Made by a program: the position numbers and the translations under genes. Below the pieces are notes generated by a model, which was not told the DNA's origin, did no database searches, and saw nothing but the letters and a program-made list of their open reading frames with translations. DNA of 64,000 nt. Source: Paenibacillus humicus NBRC 102415. GTDB taxonomy: Bacteria; Bacillota; Bacilli; Paenibacillales; Paenibacillaceae. Location: contig NZ_BIMD01000002.1 of NCBI RefSeq assembly GCF_004000905.1, forward strand, positions 169,255 through 233,254. Reading direction: 5' to 3'. Positions 47,174 through 58,158 of this stretch are shown piece after piece. Position 1 is the stretch's first letter. Every line of letters begins with the position of its first letter.

Positions 47174-48558
47174 GTGACGACCCGTTACCGCTGAGTCTAA
47201 GCATTATCGTGGTTCTTGTATTGGTTTTCCTGAACGGTTTTTTCGTGGCGGCCGAATTCGCCATGGTGAAAGTCCGCGGCAGCCGGATCGGCTCCCTTGT
47301 CTCGGAGGGCAACGGCAGAGCCCGTTTCGCGATGCGCCTGACGGACAATCTCGATGCTTTCCTTTCGGCTTGCCAGCTCGGCATCACGCTTGCCTCCCTC
47401 GGTCTCGGGTGGGTCGGGGAGCCTGCCGTCGCCCGCCTGCTGGAGCCGCTTTTTTCCCGCTTCGGAATCGACGGCCTCGCCTTGAACACCGTCTCCTTCA
47501 TCATCGCCTTCACCTTGATCACGCTGCTGCATATCGTCCTCGGCGAGCTGGCTCCCAAGACGATCGCCATCCGCAAGGCGGAGCAGGTGACGCTGTTGAC
47601 GGCCGCTCCGCTCGTCCTGTTCCATCGGATCATGTACCCCTTTATCTGGGCGCTGAACGGCATGGCGAACCTGCTGCTGAAGTGGATCGGAATCGAGCCT
47701 GCTTCGGAGCATGAATCCGCCCATACGGAGGAAGAGATCCGCATCCTCATGAAGGAAAGCCACAAAAGCGGGCTGATCGACAACACCGAGCTGACTCTGG
47801 TCGACAACATCTTCGATTTTGCGGACACGCATGCCCATGAGATCATGATCCCCCGCACGGAGATGATCTGCCTTTCCATCCAAGCCCCCTTTGCCGAGAA
47901 CAGGGACATCGCCCTGGAGCAGATGCATACCAGGTATCCCGTCTGCGACGGGGACAAGGACAACATCATCGGATTCGTCCATATCAAGGATCTGCTCAAG
48001 GCGGGTCCCGACCTTCACGATCTGCGGCAGATTCTGCGGCCCATGACGACGGTTCCGGAATCGATGCAGATCAGCTCGCTGCTGAAGCTGATGCAGAAGC
48101 GCAGAACTCAGATCGCGATTCTGATCGACGAGTACGGAGGCACTTCCGGCCTTGTGACGCTGGAGGACATCATGGAGGAGATCGTCGGAGAAATCCAGGA
48201 TGAATTCGACGAGGAGAGGCCCGATGTCGAGCAGACGGGGGAGGCCGCCTATTCGCTCAGCGGGCTGATGCAGCTCGAAGAGGTCGCCGCCCGCTTCGGG
48301 CTGGAGCTGGACTCGGAGGATTACGATACGCTCGGCGGCTGGCTTTATTCCCGGATCGAGATTCCGCCGACGCGGGGACAGAGAGTCGCCATGTCGGATG
48401 AGGCTGAGTTCGTCATCGAGGAAACCGACCATTTGCGCATTTCCAGAGTGGCTCTCCGGATGCTGAGGCCCGCGGGAGCGGAAGAAGAGGCCGCTGCCGC
48501 GAAGCGTCAGACAGCTGCCAGCTCCGAGCCGAATGCCGGAGCGACCTGGCCTTCCTGA
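47170..48558 (+). CDS. hemolysin-family CNNM/CBS-domain membrane protein (CorC/HlyC-type)
   Basis: Protein of 462 residues. The amino half is a CNNM (DUF21) membrane domain with VFLNGFFVAAEFAMVKVR and a HIVLGELAPKTIAI motif. Two CBS domains (about 215-330) and a C-terminal CorC/HlyC domain follow (about 350-430, ending near HLRISRVALRML). Family members are linked to magnesium or cobalt efflux. An in-frame stop at 47167 makes the GTG at 47170 the first possible start. No good ribosome site lies at the normal distance, which supports coupling to the leader. Confidence 0.88.
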   Translation: MSDDPLPLSLSIIVVLVLVFLNGFFVAAEFAMVKVRGSRIGSLVSEGNGRARFAMRLTDNLDAFLSACQLGITLASLGLGWVGEPAVARLLEPLFSRFGIDGLALNTVSFIIAFTLITLLHIVLGELAPKTIAIRKAEQVTLLTAAPLVLFHRIMYPFIWALNGMANLLLKWIGIEPASEHESAHTEEEIRILMKESHKSGLIDNTELTLVDNIFDFADTHAHEIMIPRTEMICLSIQAPFAENRDIALEQMHTRYPVCDGDKDNIIGFVHIKDLLKAGPDLHDLRQILRPMTTVPESMQISSLLKLMQKRRTQIAILIDEYGGTSGLVTLEDIMEEIVGEIQDEFDEERPDVEQTGEAAYSLSGLMQLEEVAARFGLELDSEDYDTLGGWLYSRIEIPPTRGQRVAMSDEAEFVIEETDHLRISRVALRMLRPAGAEEEAAAAKRQTAASSEPNAGATWPS

Positions 48559-48573
48559 ATAAGCAACGATGCG

Positions 48574-48618
48574 AAAAAGCCCTGCAGTGCCGGATAACCG
48601 GCGCTGCAGGGCTTTTTT
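48574..48618. terminator. bidirectional terminator between CNNM gene and mnmA
   Basis: AAAAAGCCCTGCAG (48574-48587) pairs with CTGCAGGGCTTTTTT (48604-48618), with CCGG/CCGG pairing in the loop. Confidence 0.95.
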
Positions 48619-48630
48619 GGAGGCTGCGGA

Positions 48631-49764
<1,134 letters not shown>

Positions 49765-50155
49765 TTATCTCCACCACCTTGACAATCTTGCTCTTTCCCT
49801 GCTAATCTGACAACTTGTGTTCCATCCACTCAGGGCAAGGGGAGCGTAAAGCCCATTGTAGCATATTTCCTGCCCGCTTATCATGCATTCTGCGCGTATT
49901 TTAGCGGACGAATGGGGTGGAATATGTTAACATAGCAGTTAAATGGGAATACCTTGAATTAATCCACGCAGCCGTGAACCTGCAGAATAGAGATCGAGAG
50001 GCCGGAGGCCGCGGAGAAGACGGTGCTTTCCAGGCCCGTACTTTGGCAAATATCGCCTTGGACCGCATTTCAGAGGGCTAGAACGCGATATTAACGGCCA
50101 TCCTGCCTCGAAGGTTAGTCTTCAACATCTGTCAAACAGGGAAAGAGGTGCAGCC
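49765..50155 (+). other. divergent mnmA/cymR intergenic region with structured cymR leader
   Basis: No gene is seen in these 391 bases. A weak promoter reading toward cymR is TTAACA (49928-49933), 17 bases, TACCTT (49951-49956), leaving a leader of nearly 190 bases. The leader contains a perfect AATATCGC (50049-50056) / GCGATATT (50085-50092) stem, flanked by TGGC (50044-50047) and GCCA (50097-50100). It has no T-rich terminator. It could be a regulatory leader or an unrecognised small RNA. Confidence 0.35.
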
Positions 50156-50575
50156 TTGAAAATTTCAACCAAAGGCCGTTACGGCTTGACGATTATGATG
50201 GAGCTCGCCGCCAAATTCGGCGAAGGTCCGATTTCATTGAAGAGCATTGCGGAGAAGAACTCCCTCTCCGAGCATTATCTGGAGCAGCTGATCGCGCCCC
50301 TGCGCAACGCCGGGCTGGTCAAGAGCATCCGCGGAGCCTACGGCGGCTATATTCTGTCCAAGGATCCCGAGACGATCACCGCAGGCGACGTCATCCGCAT
50401 CCTGGAGGGACCGATCTCGCCCGTCGACTTCACGGAGGAGGACGATCCGGCCAAGCGCAACCTGTGGCTGCGCATCCGCGACAGTATCGCGGAGGTGCTG
50501 GATTCCACGACGCTCCAGGATCTGATCCAGTATACGGAGAAGAGCGAGAACGACAGCTATATGTTCTATATCTGA
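50156..50575 (+). CDS. cymR: Rrf2-family transcriptional regulator CymR
   Basis: Winged-helix repressor of cysteine metabolism, 139 residues. The amino end MKISTKGRYGLTIMMEL and the recognition region SIAEKNSLSEHYLEQL are close to CymR/IscR. The Cys ligands of iron-sulfur IscR are absent, consistent with CymR, which works with CysK. TTG start after AAAGAGGTG. iscS follows by 15 bases. Confidence 0.9.
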   Translation: MKISTKGRYGLTIMMELAAKFGEGPISLKSIAEKNSLSEHYLEQLIAPLRNAGLVKSIRGAYGGYILSKDPETITAGDVIRILEGPISPVDFTEEDDPAKRNLWLRIRDSIAEVLDSTTLQDLIQYTEKSENDSYMFYI

Positions 50576-50590
50576 CCGGGAGAGAGGCCA

Positions 50591-51742
50591 ATGGAACGCA
50601 TCTATTACGACCATGCGGCGACGACCCCGCTGCATCCGCTTGCCGCTGAAGCGATGCTGGCCGTCATGCAGGGCCCGCCGGGCAATGCCTCCAGCATCCA
50701 CAGCTTCGGCAGGGAGGCGCGGCGCCTCGTCAATGCTTCCCGCGAAGCCATCGCGGCTACGCTGGGCTGCAAGCCCGCCGAGATCGTCTTCACCTCCGGC
50801 GGCACGGAAGCCGACAATATGGCTGTCCGCGGCGTCATGGAGGCTCAGGCCGCGGCAGGCAGGCGCCATCTGATCACAAGCCGGGTGGAGCATCATGCCG
50901 TGCTCAGGGAATGCGAGCGCCTGGAGCGGACAGGCATCGAGGTGACGTATCTGCCCGTTGACGAATTCGGCCTCGTATCCGTGAACGACCTGAAGGAAGC
51001 GCTGCGGCCGGATACCGGACTCGTGAGCATCATCTATGCGAACAACGAGACGGGCACGGTGCAGCCGATCGCCGAGCTAGCCGCATTGGCGGGCGCGGCA
51101 GGAGTGCCTTTCCATACCGATGCGGTGCAAGCCTACGGCAAGCTGCCGATTGATCTGGCGGTCCTTCCCGTCCAGCTCCTCTCCGTCACGGCCCACAAGA
51201 TCAACGGGCCGCATGGAGCGGGCGCCTTGTTCGTTCGCCAAGGAACCCTCATGCATCCGCTTCTCGTAGGCGGCTCGCAAGAGAAGAAGCGCCGCGGCGG
51301 CACGGAGAATCTGGCCGGCATCGCCGGGTTCGCCAAGGCCGCGAAGCTGGCTGCGGAGAAGCTGGAATCCGATGCGCTTCGTCTCGACGATCTTCGCCGG
51401 CAATGGATTTCTTTCATGGACGAGGCGGCCGAAGGGGGAGTCGTCGTCAACGGGCATGAGGAGAAGCGGGTGCCGGGAATCGTCAATCTGAGCTTTCCCG
51501 GCTTGGACAACGAAGCGCTGCTCATGAATCTCGACCTGGCGGGAATCGCCGCTTCGGCGGGCTCCGCCTGCACGGCTGGAGCGCTGGAGCCTTCCCATGT
51601 GCTGCAGGCGATGGGGCTTCCCCGGGAGCGTCTGCAGACCGCGATTAGATTCAGCTTCGGATTGGGCAATACTAAGGAGGAAATGGCGCTGGCGGCACGA
51701 AAGGTTGAAACTTTTCTGCGCCGTAATCGTAATTCTTCTTAG
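50591..51742 (+). CDS. iscS: cysteine desulfurase (IscS/NifS family)
   Basis: PLP enzyme of 383 residues that delivers sulfur from cysteine, here probably to MnmA. It begins IYYDHAATTPLHP. The PLP lysine is in SVTAHKINGPHG, with HTDAVQAYGK upstream, and the active cysteine is in AGSACTAGALEPSHV. It is 15 bases after cymR. It corresponds to yrvO of B. subtilis. Confidence 0.95.
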   Translation: MERIYYDHAATTPLHPLAAEAMLAVMQGPPGNASSIHSFGREARRLVNASREAIAATLGCKPAEIVFTSGGTEADNMAVRGVMEAQAAAGRRHLITSRVEHHAVLRECERLERTGIEVTYLPVDEFGLVSVNDLKEALRPDTGLVSIIYANNETGTVQPIAELAALAGAAGVPFHTDAVQAYGKLPIDLAVLPVQLLSVTAHKINGPHGAGALFVRQGTLMHPLLVGGSQEKKRRGGTENLAGIAGFAKAAKLAAEKLESDALRLDDLRRQWISFMDEAAEGGVVVNGHEEKRVPGIVNLSFPGLDNEALLMNLDLAGIAASAGSACTAGALEPSHVLQAMGLPRERLQTAIRFSFGLGNTKEEMALAARKVETFLRRNRNSS

Positions 51743-51756
51743 GAGGCGGATGCCGC

Positions 51757-52314
51757 ATGGCGACTCCGGCCGTTCCCGTGATGAAGCTTCAGCATATCAT
51801 CGGACTGCCTGTCCTGATCTCCCATACCGGCCGTATGGCCGGACGCATCAAGGATGCCTGGTTTGACGAGCATTGGAAGCTGAAGGGATTCGTCCTGGAC
51901 GGCTGGTGCTGGAAGCCGCGTACCGTTCGGACCGTTCTCTGGGACGAGGTGCTGACCTGCGGTGAAGACTGCGTCTTCATCCGGGGCAGGGAATCCGTCC
52001 GCACGGCGAAAGTGTCCATCGCGCAGCGTTCATTCCTGAACGGATGCGTGAGGCTGAAGGATCTTCCGGTCGTCACGGCAGGCGGCAGCCAGCTTGGACG
52101 AGTGTCCGATGTTTATATCGACCCGTTCTTGGGTACACAGTTAGTAGGTTTTGAACTGACGGACGGTTTTGTCTCCGATCTCATGGATGGACGGAGATGG
52201 CTGAGAGCGCCCCGGGATTCCGACGTCTTCTTGCTTGGCGAAGATGCGATCATCGTCCCGACGATGGATGAGAGTTCCCTGGAGCGCGTCGCAGCTTCCG
52301 ATCCGTACATGTAG
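51757..52314 (+). CDS. PRC-barrel domain protein (YrrD-like)
   Basis: Protein of 185 residues with two PRC-barrel-like repeats, one from about 12 (IIGLPVLISHTGRMAGRIKD) and one from about 100 (LPVVTAGGSQLGRVSDVYID). It resembles YrrD, encoded near alaS in B. subtilis. The function is unknown. It is 15 bases after iscS with TAGGAGGCG upstream. Confidence 0.75.
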   Translation: MATPAVPVMKLQHIIGLPVLISHTGRMAGRIKDAWFDEHWKLKGFVLDGWCWKPRTVRTVLWDEVLTCGEDCVFIRGRESVRTAKVSIAQRSFLNGCVRLKDLPVVTAGGSQLGRVSDVYIDPFLGTQLVGFELTDGFVSDLMDGRRWLRAPRDSDVFLLGEDAIIVPTMDESSLERVAASDPYM

Positions 52315-52327
52315 GGAGAAATGACCA

Positions 52328-52534
52328 ATGACATTGAAATGCCCCAACTGCAATTCCCGAGATATCGGCAAAATCGGCTCGCATCAGTTCTATTGCTGGA
52401 GCTGCTACATCGAGCTGACGGTGAACGGCGACAAGATGAGCGTCTACCAGGTGGAGGAAGACGGCACGCTGAGCTCGCTCGACGATCTGTTCTTCGAAGA
52501 GGATATCGCCTCCTCGGAGCTTCACGCCAACTGA
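52328..52534 (+). CDS. small zinc-ribbon protein
   Basis: Protein of 68 residues with two CxxC knuckles (CPNCNSRDIG and FYCWSCYIEL), a classic zinc ribbon, then an acidic tail. It is conserved-looking but unnamed. GGGAGAAATG lies before the ATG. It is 14 bases after the PRC-barrel gene and followed by a terminator, so it ends the cymR-iscS transcript. Confidence 0.75.
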   Translation: MTLKCPNCNSRDIGKIGSHQFYCWSCYIELTVNGDKMSVYQVEEDGTLSSLDDLFFEEDIASSELHAN

Positions 52535-52556
52535 CGGCTGTCCAACCGGAATCCAC

Positions 52557-52588
52557 GCCCCTGAGCGCTTTGCGCATCAGGGGCTTTT
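52557..52588 (+). terminator. terminator after the zinc-ribbon gene
   Basis: GCCCCTGA (52557-52564) pairs with TCAGGGGC (52577-52584), with an inner GCGC/GCGC stem and TTTT after. The rest of 52589-52839 holds no recognised gene or site. Confidence 0.85.
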
Positions 52589-52854
52589 GCATTTAGGCGG
52601 CTTTCGGGAACTGCCCCAAGCTTGGAGCGGAATGCCTCGTTTCCCGCAGACGCCGGAATACGGACTGCCGACACGGGTGCAAGGTCAGGCGCGCATCCAG
52701 CCTGGGGCCGCGGAGCCGCCAAGCGGCTTGCTTGGCTGAGCGGGAAAGGTATGGAAGGCGGCAGAAGGACATATACTGTAACGACCTGCCGGGGAAGACA
52801 GGCCCTTTAGGCATCGCTCCCGGCCCGAGCAAGGCGCCAGGGGAGGACGGCAAC

Positions 52855-53925
52855 ATGGACAAGCTGAGGCAGAACCGCGTCCTGATGACGCTCATATACA
52901 TCATTCTGGGGCTGCTGGCCCTGTTTTTGCTGCTTCTCATCAAGCCGATGCTGATGGATGCGTACCGGTTCGTCCGCGCGGTGCTGACCCCTTTCCTCAT
53001 CGCGATGGTCATCTCGTACGTGCTTCATCCCGTCGTCAGCCTGCTCAGCGCCAGGCGGGTGCCGCGTACGATCGCCGTCCTGCTCATCTACGCCGTGTTC
53101 TGCACCGCTCTGACCGTCATCCTGATGAATCTCATCCCGATGGTGGCCGGCCAGGTGCAGGAGCTCGGAGAGCATGCGCCTGAGCTTACGATGAGAGCCA
53201 AAGGCATGATGGAGGATTTCAACAACACCTCCTTCCTGCCGGACAGCCTGCGCAGCGGCATCGAGCGCGCGCTGGTCACGATGGAGAAGAAGCTGACCGA
53301 GACGACCGCCGATTTCCTGAACAATATCGGCTCGATGCTGAATGTCGTTTTCCTGGCGTTCATCATTCCGTTTCTCGTTTTTTATATTCTGAAGGACTTC
53401 GACGTGATGGAGCGGACCGTCGTTACCTACATGCCCAAAGCGCACCGCAAACATCTGGTCCGGATGTTCAAGGACATCGACGAGGCGCTTGGAAGCTACA
53501 TCCGCGGGCAGTTTCTCGTATGCGTCATCGTCGGGCTGCTGGCCTATGCCGGCTATCTGATCATCGGAATGCCCTATGCGCTGCTGCTGGCCTCGATTGT
53601 CGCCGTAACCAACATCATTCCGTATCTGGGCCCGTTCATCGGAGCGGCGCCGGCGCTGCTCATGGCATCCACCGTTTCGGTGAAAATGATGCTGCTCGTC
53701 GTCGTCGTCAACACGCTGTGCCAAATTCTGGAGGGCAACGTCATCTCTCCCCAGGTCGTGGGCAGGACGCTCCACATGCACCCGCTGTCGATTATTTTCG
53801 CCCTGCTGGTCGGAGGGGAGCTTGCCGGCATCGTCGGCATGATTTTGGCCGTTCCCGTCTTCGCTGCGCTGAAGGTCATCCTCCAGCATTTGTTCGCTTA
53901 TTACATCCGGCGGCGCACCGTCTGA
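52855..53925 (+). CDS. AI-2E family transporter-like membrane protein (YrrI-like)
   Basis: Membrane protein of 356 residues with about eight hydrophobic segments and the family stretch VTNIIPYLGPFIGAAPA, followed by ILEGNVISPQVVGRTL. Despite the family name, members move various ions or small molecules; the substrate is unknown. B. subtilis yrrI also precedes alaS. ATG at 52855 follows GGGGAGG; a longer in-frame start at 52732 lacks a ribosome site. Confidence 0.85.
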   Translation: MDKLRQNRVLMTLIYIILGLLALFLLLLIKPMLMDAYRFVRAVLTPFLIAMVISYVLHPVVSLLSARRVPRTIAVLLIYAVFCTALTVILMNLIPMVAGQVQELGEHAPELTMRAKGMMEDFNNTSFLPDSLRSGIERALVTMEKKLTETTADFLNNIGSMLNVVFLAFIIPFLVFYILKDFDVMERTVVTYMPKAHRKHLVRMFKDIDEALGSYIRGQFLVCVIVGLLAYAGYLIIGMPYALLLASIVAVTNIIPYLGPFIGAAPALLMASTVSVKMMLLVVVVNTLCQILEGNVISPQVVGRTLHMHPLSIIFALLVGGELAGIVGMILAVPVFAALKVILQHLFAYYIRRRTV

Positions 53926-53941
53926 ATCGAGGGGCGTCAAT

Positions 53942-53970
53942 TTGACAAAAGGCTGTTTTTTTCTTATAAT
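53942..53970 (+). promoter_or_regulatory. consensus sigma-A promoter of alaS
   Basis: Perfect TTGACA (53942-53947), exactly 17 bases, perfect TATAAT (53965-53970). Confidence 0.93.
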
Positions 53971-53976
53971 GCATGG

Positions 53977-54280
53977 CATATAGGTCTATTTTCAGCTTCC
54001 ATACACACAGCGTTGATGAGATAACAAGTAAGCCGCAGCCCGGCATTCAGAGAGAGGATTCCTTCCGGCCTTGCGCCGGTCGGCTGCAAGAATCCCCGTG
54101 CCGAAGAGCGTGCCGAAGCTGGTCTCGGAGCGTGGATGAACTCCACCGGCAGCGGATCCGTTATCTTCCGCATCGAGGAGATTGCCCCCTTCGGTAGCCC
54201 AAGCGGCGGCTGGAGAGCGGCAGTAACCAGGGTGGTACCGCGATATGAATCGTCCCTGTCGGCTGACAGGGGCGTTTTTT
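53977..54280 (+). promoter_or_regulatory. T-box leader of alaS, tRNA-Ala type
   Basis: Stem I can be drawn with GAGAT/GTCTC at the base, an AGTA S-turn and an AGAGAG bulge. A GCT triplet (54118-54120) sits in the specifier loop, i.e. Ala. The T-box AGGGTGGTACCGCG starts at 54229; its TGGT bulge fits an ACCA acceptor, as in tRNA-Ala. The leader ends in the terminator at 54251-54280. Confidence 0.88.
54251..54280 (+). terminator. T-box-controlled terminator of alaS
   Basis: CGTCCCTGTC (54251-54260) pairs with GACAGGGGCG (54265-54274) around GGCT, followed by six T. Confidence 0.92.
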
Positions 54281-54350
54281 ACGTTTTTTCAGGCTTATCG
54301 ACAAGCAAGACGAGTAGACCAAAATCCCTAGTGGAAGGCTGGAATTTTCC

Positions 54351-56987
54351 ATGAAAGCTGCAGAAATCCGTTCCAAATGGCTGAAATTCTTTGAAAGCAA
54401 AGGCCACAAGGTCGAGCCGAGCGCTTCGCTCGTGCCGCATAACGATCCTTCCCTGCTGTGGATCAACGCGGGCATCGCTCCGCTCAAGCCTTACCTTGAC
54501 GGACGCCAGATTCCGGACAATCCGCGCATCACGAACGCGCAGAAATGCATCCGTACGAACGATATCGAGAATGTCGGCAAAACCCGCCGCCACCATACGT
54601 TCTTCGAGATGCTCGGCAACTTCTCGATCGGCGACTACTTCAAGGACGAGGTCATCGTCTGGGCGTGGGAATTCCTGACCTCCAAGGAATGGATCGGCTT
54701 CGATCCGGAGCGTCTGTCGGTGACGGTCCATCCGGAGGATGAGGAAGCGTTCAAGCTCTGGAACGAAACCGTCGGACTGCCTGCCGAGCGCATCATCAAG
54801 CTGGAAGGAAACTTCTGGGAGATCGGCGAGGGGCCATGCGGACCTTGCACGGAGATCTTCTACGACCGCGGCGAGAAATACGGCAGCGATCCGTCCGATC
54901 CCGAGCTCTACCCCGGCGGCGAGAACGAGCGCTACCTGGAGGTTTGGAACCTCGTGTTCACCCAGTACAACCTGAACAAGGACGGCAGCTACACGCCGCT
55001 GCCGAACAAGAACATCGATACCGGAGCCGGGCTGGAGCGCTTCGCTTCCATCCTTCAGGATGTCGACTCCAACTTCGACACCGACCTGTTCGTGCCGATC
55101 ATCGAGAAAGCCTGCTCCATCGCCGGCGTCAAATACAAGGAAAAAGAAGATACGGACGTTGCCCTCAAGGTCATCGCCGACCATGTCCGCACCGTCGTCT
55201 TCGCAGCCGGAGACGGCGTGCTGCCGTCCAATGAAGGACGCGGCTACGTCATCCGCCGCCTGCTCCGCCGCGCGGTGCGCTACGGCAAGTCGCTCGGCGT
55301 GGACCAGCCGTTCCTGTACCGCCTGACGGAGACGGTCGGTGACGTCATGGGCGTCTATTATCCGGAGATCGAGGCCAAGCGCGAATTCATCGAGAAGGTC
55401 ATCCGCGGCGAGGAGGAGCAGTTCCACCGCACGCTCGACAGCGGCCTCGGCCTGCTCGGTCAGCTCGTGGAAGCGGCCAAAAAGGACGGACGCGCCGAAA
55501 TCGGCGGCGAGGATGCCTTCAAGCTGTACGACACGTACGGCTTCCCGTTCGACCTTACGGAAGACTTTGCAGCCGAGAACGGCCTGTCGGTCGATCGAGG
55601 CGGCTTCGACCAGGCGATGGACGCCCAGCGCCAGCGCGCTCGCGCCGCGCGTCATGAAACGGGCGGAATGAGCGTTCAGGGCGGCGCTCTGTCCGAGTTC
55701 ACCGAGCCGAGCAGCTTCATCGGCTATGACAGCCTGTCCGCTGAAGCGGTCGTGACGGGCATCTTCGTGGACGGAGAGACGGCGGACATCGCCGGCGAAG
55801 GCAGCCGCGTGCTGGTCGTTCTCGACCGCACGCCGTTTTACGCTGAAAGCGGCGGCCAGATCGGAGACAAGGGAATCATCAGCGCTCCGGGAATGAAGCT
55901 TGAGGTGGAGGATGTCACCAAAGCTCCTCACGGCCAATCGGTCCATCATGCCCTCGTCGTAGAGGGAACGCTCCATAAGGGCGCCAAGGTCCAGGCCGAA
56001 GTATCCGGAACGTCGCGCGGCGATACGGTGAAAAACCATACCGCGACCCATCTTCTGCACAAAGCGCTCAAAGACGTGCTCGGCGGCCATGTCAACCAGG
56101 CGGGCTCGCTGGTCGAGCCGGAGCGTCTGCGCTTCGATTTCTCCCATATCGGCTCCATTTCCGCGGAAGAGCTGGCCGATATCGAGCGCCGCGTCAACGA
56201 GCAGATCTGGAAGGGAACGGACGTCGTCATCGAAAGCAAGCCGATCGCCGAAGCGAAGGCGATGGGCGCGATGGCTCTCTTCGGAGAGAAATACGGCGAC
56301 GTCGTGCGCGTCGTCCAGGTCGGCGACTACAGCCTCGAGCTGTGCGGCGGCTGCCATGTAGAGAACACGTCCCGGATCGGGCTGTTCAAGATCACCGGCG
56401 AGACGGGCATCGGCTCCGGCGTGCGCCGGATCGAGGCGGTCACCGGCCGGTTTGCCTACGCGTATACGGAAGGCCGGCTGGAGCTGCTGGAGCAGGCGGC
56501 CGGGCTCGTGAAGGCCGGCGTATCCGAGCTGCCGCGGCGCATCGAGGCGCTGCTCGGCCAGGTGCGCGAGCTGCAGCGGGACAACGAGTCGCTTCAAAGC
56601 AAGCTGTCCCGCATCGAGGCAGGCTCGCTGGAGAGCAAGGCCGTATCGGTCGGCGGCGTGACTGTGCTGGCCGCTCAGGTCAGCGCTCCGTCCATGGATG
56701 CGCTGCGCGGCATCGCCGACGAGCTGAAGCTCAAGCTGCCGGAAGCGGTCATCGCGCTCGGCGCGGCGGCCGAAGGCAAGGTCAATCTGGTCGTATCCGT
56801 GTCTCAGGATCTCGTGAAAAAGGGCTTCCATGCGGGCAAGCTCATCAAGGAAGCGGCGGCTGTATGCGGCGGCGGAGGCGGCGGAAGGCCCGATATGGCT
56901 CAAGCCGGCGGCAAGGATCCTTCCAAGCTGGAGGAAGCGCTCAAACTTGTCGAAGAACTGGTTCTCGCGCAGTCAAATGTGATATAG
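54351..56987 (+). CDS. alaS: alanyl-tRNA synthetase
   Basis: Class II synthetase of 878 residues. Catalytic domain with [18 protein letters not shown] near 63-80 and [10 protein letters not shown], tRNA-recognition domain, editing domain with [11 protein letters not shown] and a CGGCHV zinc motif, and the C-terminal dimerisation/DHHA1 region ending [15 protein letters not shown]. The ATG at 54351 gives the canonical amino end ([14 protein letters not shown]). Confidence 0.97.
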   Translation: MKAAEIRSKWLKFFESKGHKVEPSASLVPHNDPSLLWINAGIAPLKPYLDGRQIPDNPRITNAQKCIRTNDIENVGKTRRHHTFFEMLGNFSIGDYFKDEVIVWAWEFLTSKEWIGFDPERLSVTVHPEDEEAFKLWNETVGLPAERIIKLEGNFWEIGEGPCGPCTEIFYDRGEKYGSDPSDPELYPGGENERYLEVWNLVFTQYNLNKDGSYTPLPNKNIDTGAGLERFASILQDVDSNFDTDLFVPIIEKACSIAGVKYKEKEDTDVALKVIADHVRTVVFAAGDGVLPSNEGRGYVIRRLLRRAVRYGKSLGVDQPFLYRLTETVGDVMGVYYPEIEAKREFIEKVIRGEEEQFHRTLDSGLGLLGQLVEAAKKDGRAEIGGEDAFKLYDTYGFPFDLTEDFAAENGLSVDRGGFDQAMDAQRQRARAARHETGGMSVQGGALSEFTEPSSFIGYDSLSAEAVVTGIFVDGETADIAGEGSRVLVVLDRTPFYAESGGQIGDKGIISAPGMKLEVEDVTKAPHGQSVHHALVVEGTLHKGAKVQAEVSGTSRGDTVKNHTATHLLHKALKDVLGGHVNQAGSLVEPERLRFDFSHIGSISAEELADIERRVNEQIWKGTDVVIESKPIAEAKAMGAMALFGEKYGDVVRVVQVGDYSLELCGGCHVENTSRIGLFKITGETGIGSGVRRIEAVTGRFAYAYTEGRLELLEQAAGLVKAGVSELPRRIEALLGQVRELQRDNESLQSKLSRIEAGSLESKAVSVGGVTVLAAQVSAPSMDALRGIADELKLKLPEAVIALGAAAEGKVNLVVSVSQDLVKKGFHAGKLIKEAAAVCGGGGGGRPDMAQAGGKDPSKLEEALKLVEELVLAQSNVI

Positions 56988-57128
56988 TAAGGATGTATCT
57001 CAAGCGGAGCCGGCTGTTCTGTCGAAGGACGGCCGGCGCTTGCGCAGGGAAGTAGAGAATTTCATTTAATTCTATACGACTCCGAAGAGCCTCCTGAGCG
57101 GGGGCGAGAGGAAAGCGAGGTGCTGGCG

Positions 57129-57389
57129 GTGAGCTCCATGGACAAGACAATGAAGTTTGACGTGGTTGCGGACGGTCCTGAGGCTTCCTCGAAGGATATC
57201 CTGCTGACGGTGTACGACGCGCTGGTGGACAAGGACTACAATCCGATCAACCAGATCGTCGGGTATCTCCTGTCCGGAGATCCCGCTTACATCCCGAGGC
57301 ACAACAACGCAAGAAGCCTGATCCGCAAGAAGGAACGAGACGAGCTCATTGAGGAATTAGTGCGCTCCTATCTGGCCAATCACCGCTGA
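57129..57389 (+). CDS. ireB: IreB-family regulatory phosphoprotein (UPF0297, YrzL)
   Basis: Protein of 86 residues beginning [12 protein letters not shown], with the conserved [25 protein letters not shown] core split around Asn-Pro. IreB is a substrate of the Ser/Thr kinase IreK/PrkC in enterococci. GTG at 57129 lies eight bases after GAGG and matches the common MSSMDKTM start of relatives; ATG at 57138 is an alternative. The cluster alaS-ireB-ruvX-DUF1292 is conserved in Firmicutes. Confidence 0.9.
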   Translation: MSSMDKTMKFDVVADGPEASSKDILLTVYDALVDKDYNPINQIVGYLLSGDPAYIPRHNNARSLIRKKERDELIEELVRSYLANHR

Positions 57390-57427
57390 TTGAACGGCAG
57401 GCTGGCGACTGGAGAGGGTAGCGGCAG

Positions 57428-57841
57428 ATGAGATTGATGGGCTTGGATTACGGCGACCGCCGAATCGGCGTTGCCCTCAGCGACCCGATGGGCTGGACTG
57501 CCCAGGGGCTCGAAGTGGTGCAGCGCAGGGACGGCAGCGAGATGCAGCGTCTCGCCGCGCTTGCGGCTGAGCACGAAGTGGTTGGAATCGTTGTCGGGCT
57601 GCCCAAGAACATGAACGGCAGCATCGGTCCGCGTGGCGAAATTTGCATCGCATTTGCCGAGGAATTGGGGCAAGTACTGAACTTACCTGTACACCTATGG
57701 GACGAAAGACTTACGACGGTATCCGCAGAGCGGACGCTCATCGAGGCGGATGTCAGCCGCAAGAAACGAAAGCAGGTCGTGGATAAGATGGCGGCCGCGC
57801 TTATTTTGCAAAACTATCTCGACTCTAAGATGAAAAGGTGA
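57428..57841 (+). CDS. ruvX: Holliday junction resolvase-like protein RuvX (YqgF)
   Basis: RNase H-fold protein of 137 residues. It begins MRLMGLDYGDRRIGVALSD with the catalytic aspartate, and later LWDERLTTVSAE and KMAAALILQNYLDS. It is implicated in pre-16S rRNA processing and linked by name to junction resolution. It overlaps the next gene region closely and follows ireB by 38 bases. Confidence 0.94.
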   Translation: MRLMGLDYGDRRIGVALSDPMGWTAQGLEVVQRRDGSEMQRLAALAAEHEVVGIVVGLPKNMNGSIGPRGEICIAFAEELGQVLNLPVHLWDERLTTVSAERTLIEADVSRKKRKQVVDKMAAALILQNYLDSKMKR

Positions 57842-57849
57842 GGGTAACG

Positions 57850-58158
57850 ATGGCAAATGACGACATGCAGTACGAAGAGCCGGAAATCATCTATATTCCG
57901 GACGAAGACGGCAACGAAGAGGAATTCGAGGTAATCATGAAGTTCGAGGTTGACGGCTCGGACCAGAAATATATGATGGTCGTTCCCCTGAACTCCGAAG
58001 GCGGAGAAGAGGATGAAGAGGACGAGGTGTACGCCTTCCGTTACGAGGAGGATGGCGACGATCTCAAGCTGTACACGATCGAAGACGAAGAAGAGTGGAG
58101 CATGGTAGAGGAAACGTTCAATACCCTGCTCGGCGAACTGGAGGAAGAACAAGGTTAA
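57850..58158 (+). CDS. DUF1292 protein (YrzB-like)
   Basis: Very acidic protein of 102 residues with IIYIPDEDGNEEEFEVIMKF and an EDEVYAFRY core, ending in Glu-rich sequence. The role is unknown. ATG at 57850 follows GTGAGGGT; a GTG overlapping the ruvX stop at 57838 is an alternative. Its stop overlaps the next gene by one base. Confidence 0.88.
   Translation: MANDDMQYEEPEIIYIPDEDGNEEEFEVIMKFEVDGSDQKYMMVVPLNSEGGEEDEEDEVYAFRYEEDGDDLKLYTIEDEEEWSMVEETFNTLLGELEEEQG

Noticed and set aside
49957..50155. 6S RNA in the cymR leader
   Set aside because: No closing stem between the ends and no terminator before cymR could be found.
54279..56903. Long open frame on the minus strand opposite alaS (874 codons)
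   Set aside because: It mirrors the alaS frame and arises from GC-rich codon bias; it has no family motif, and alaS is certain.
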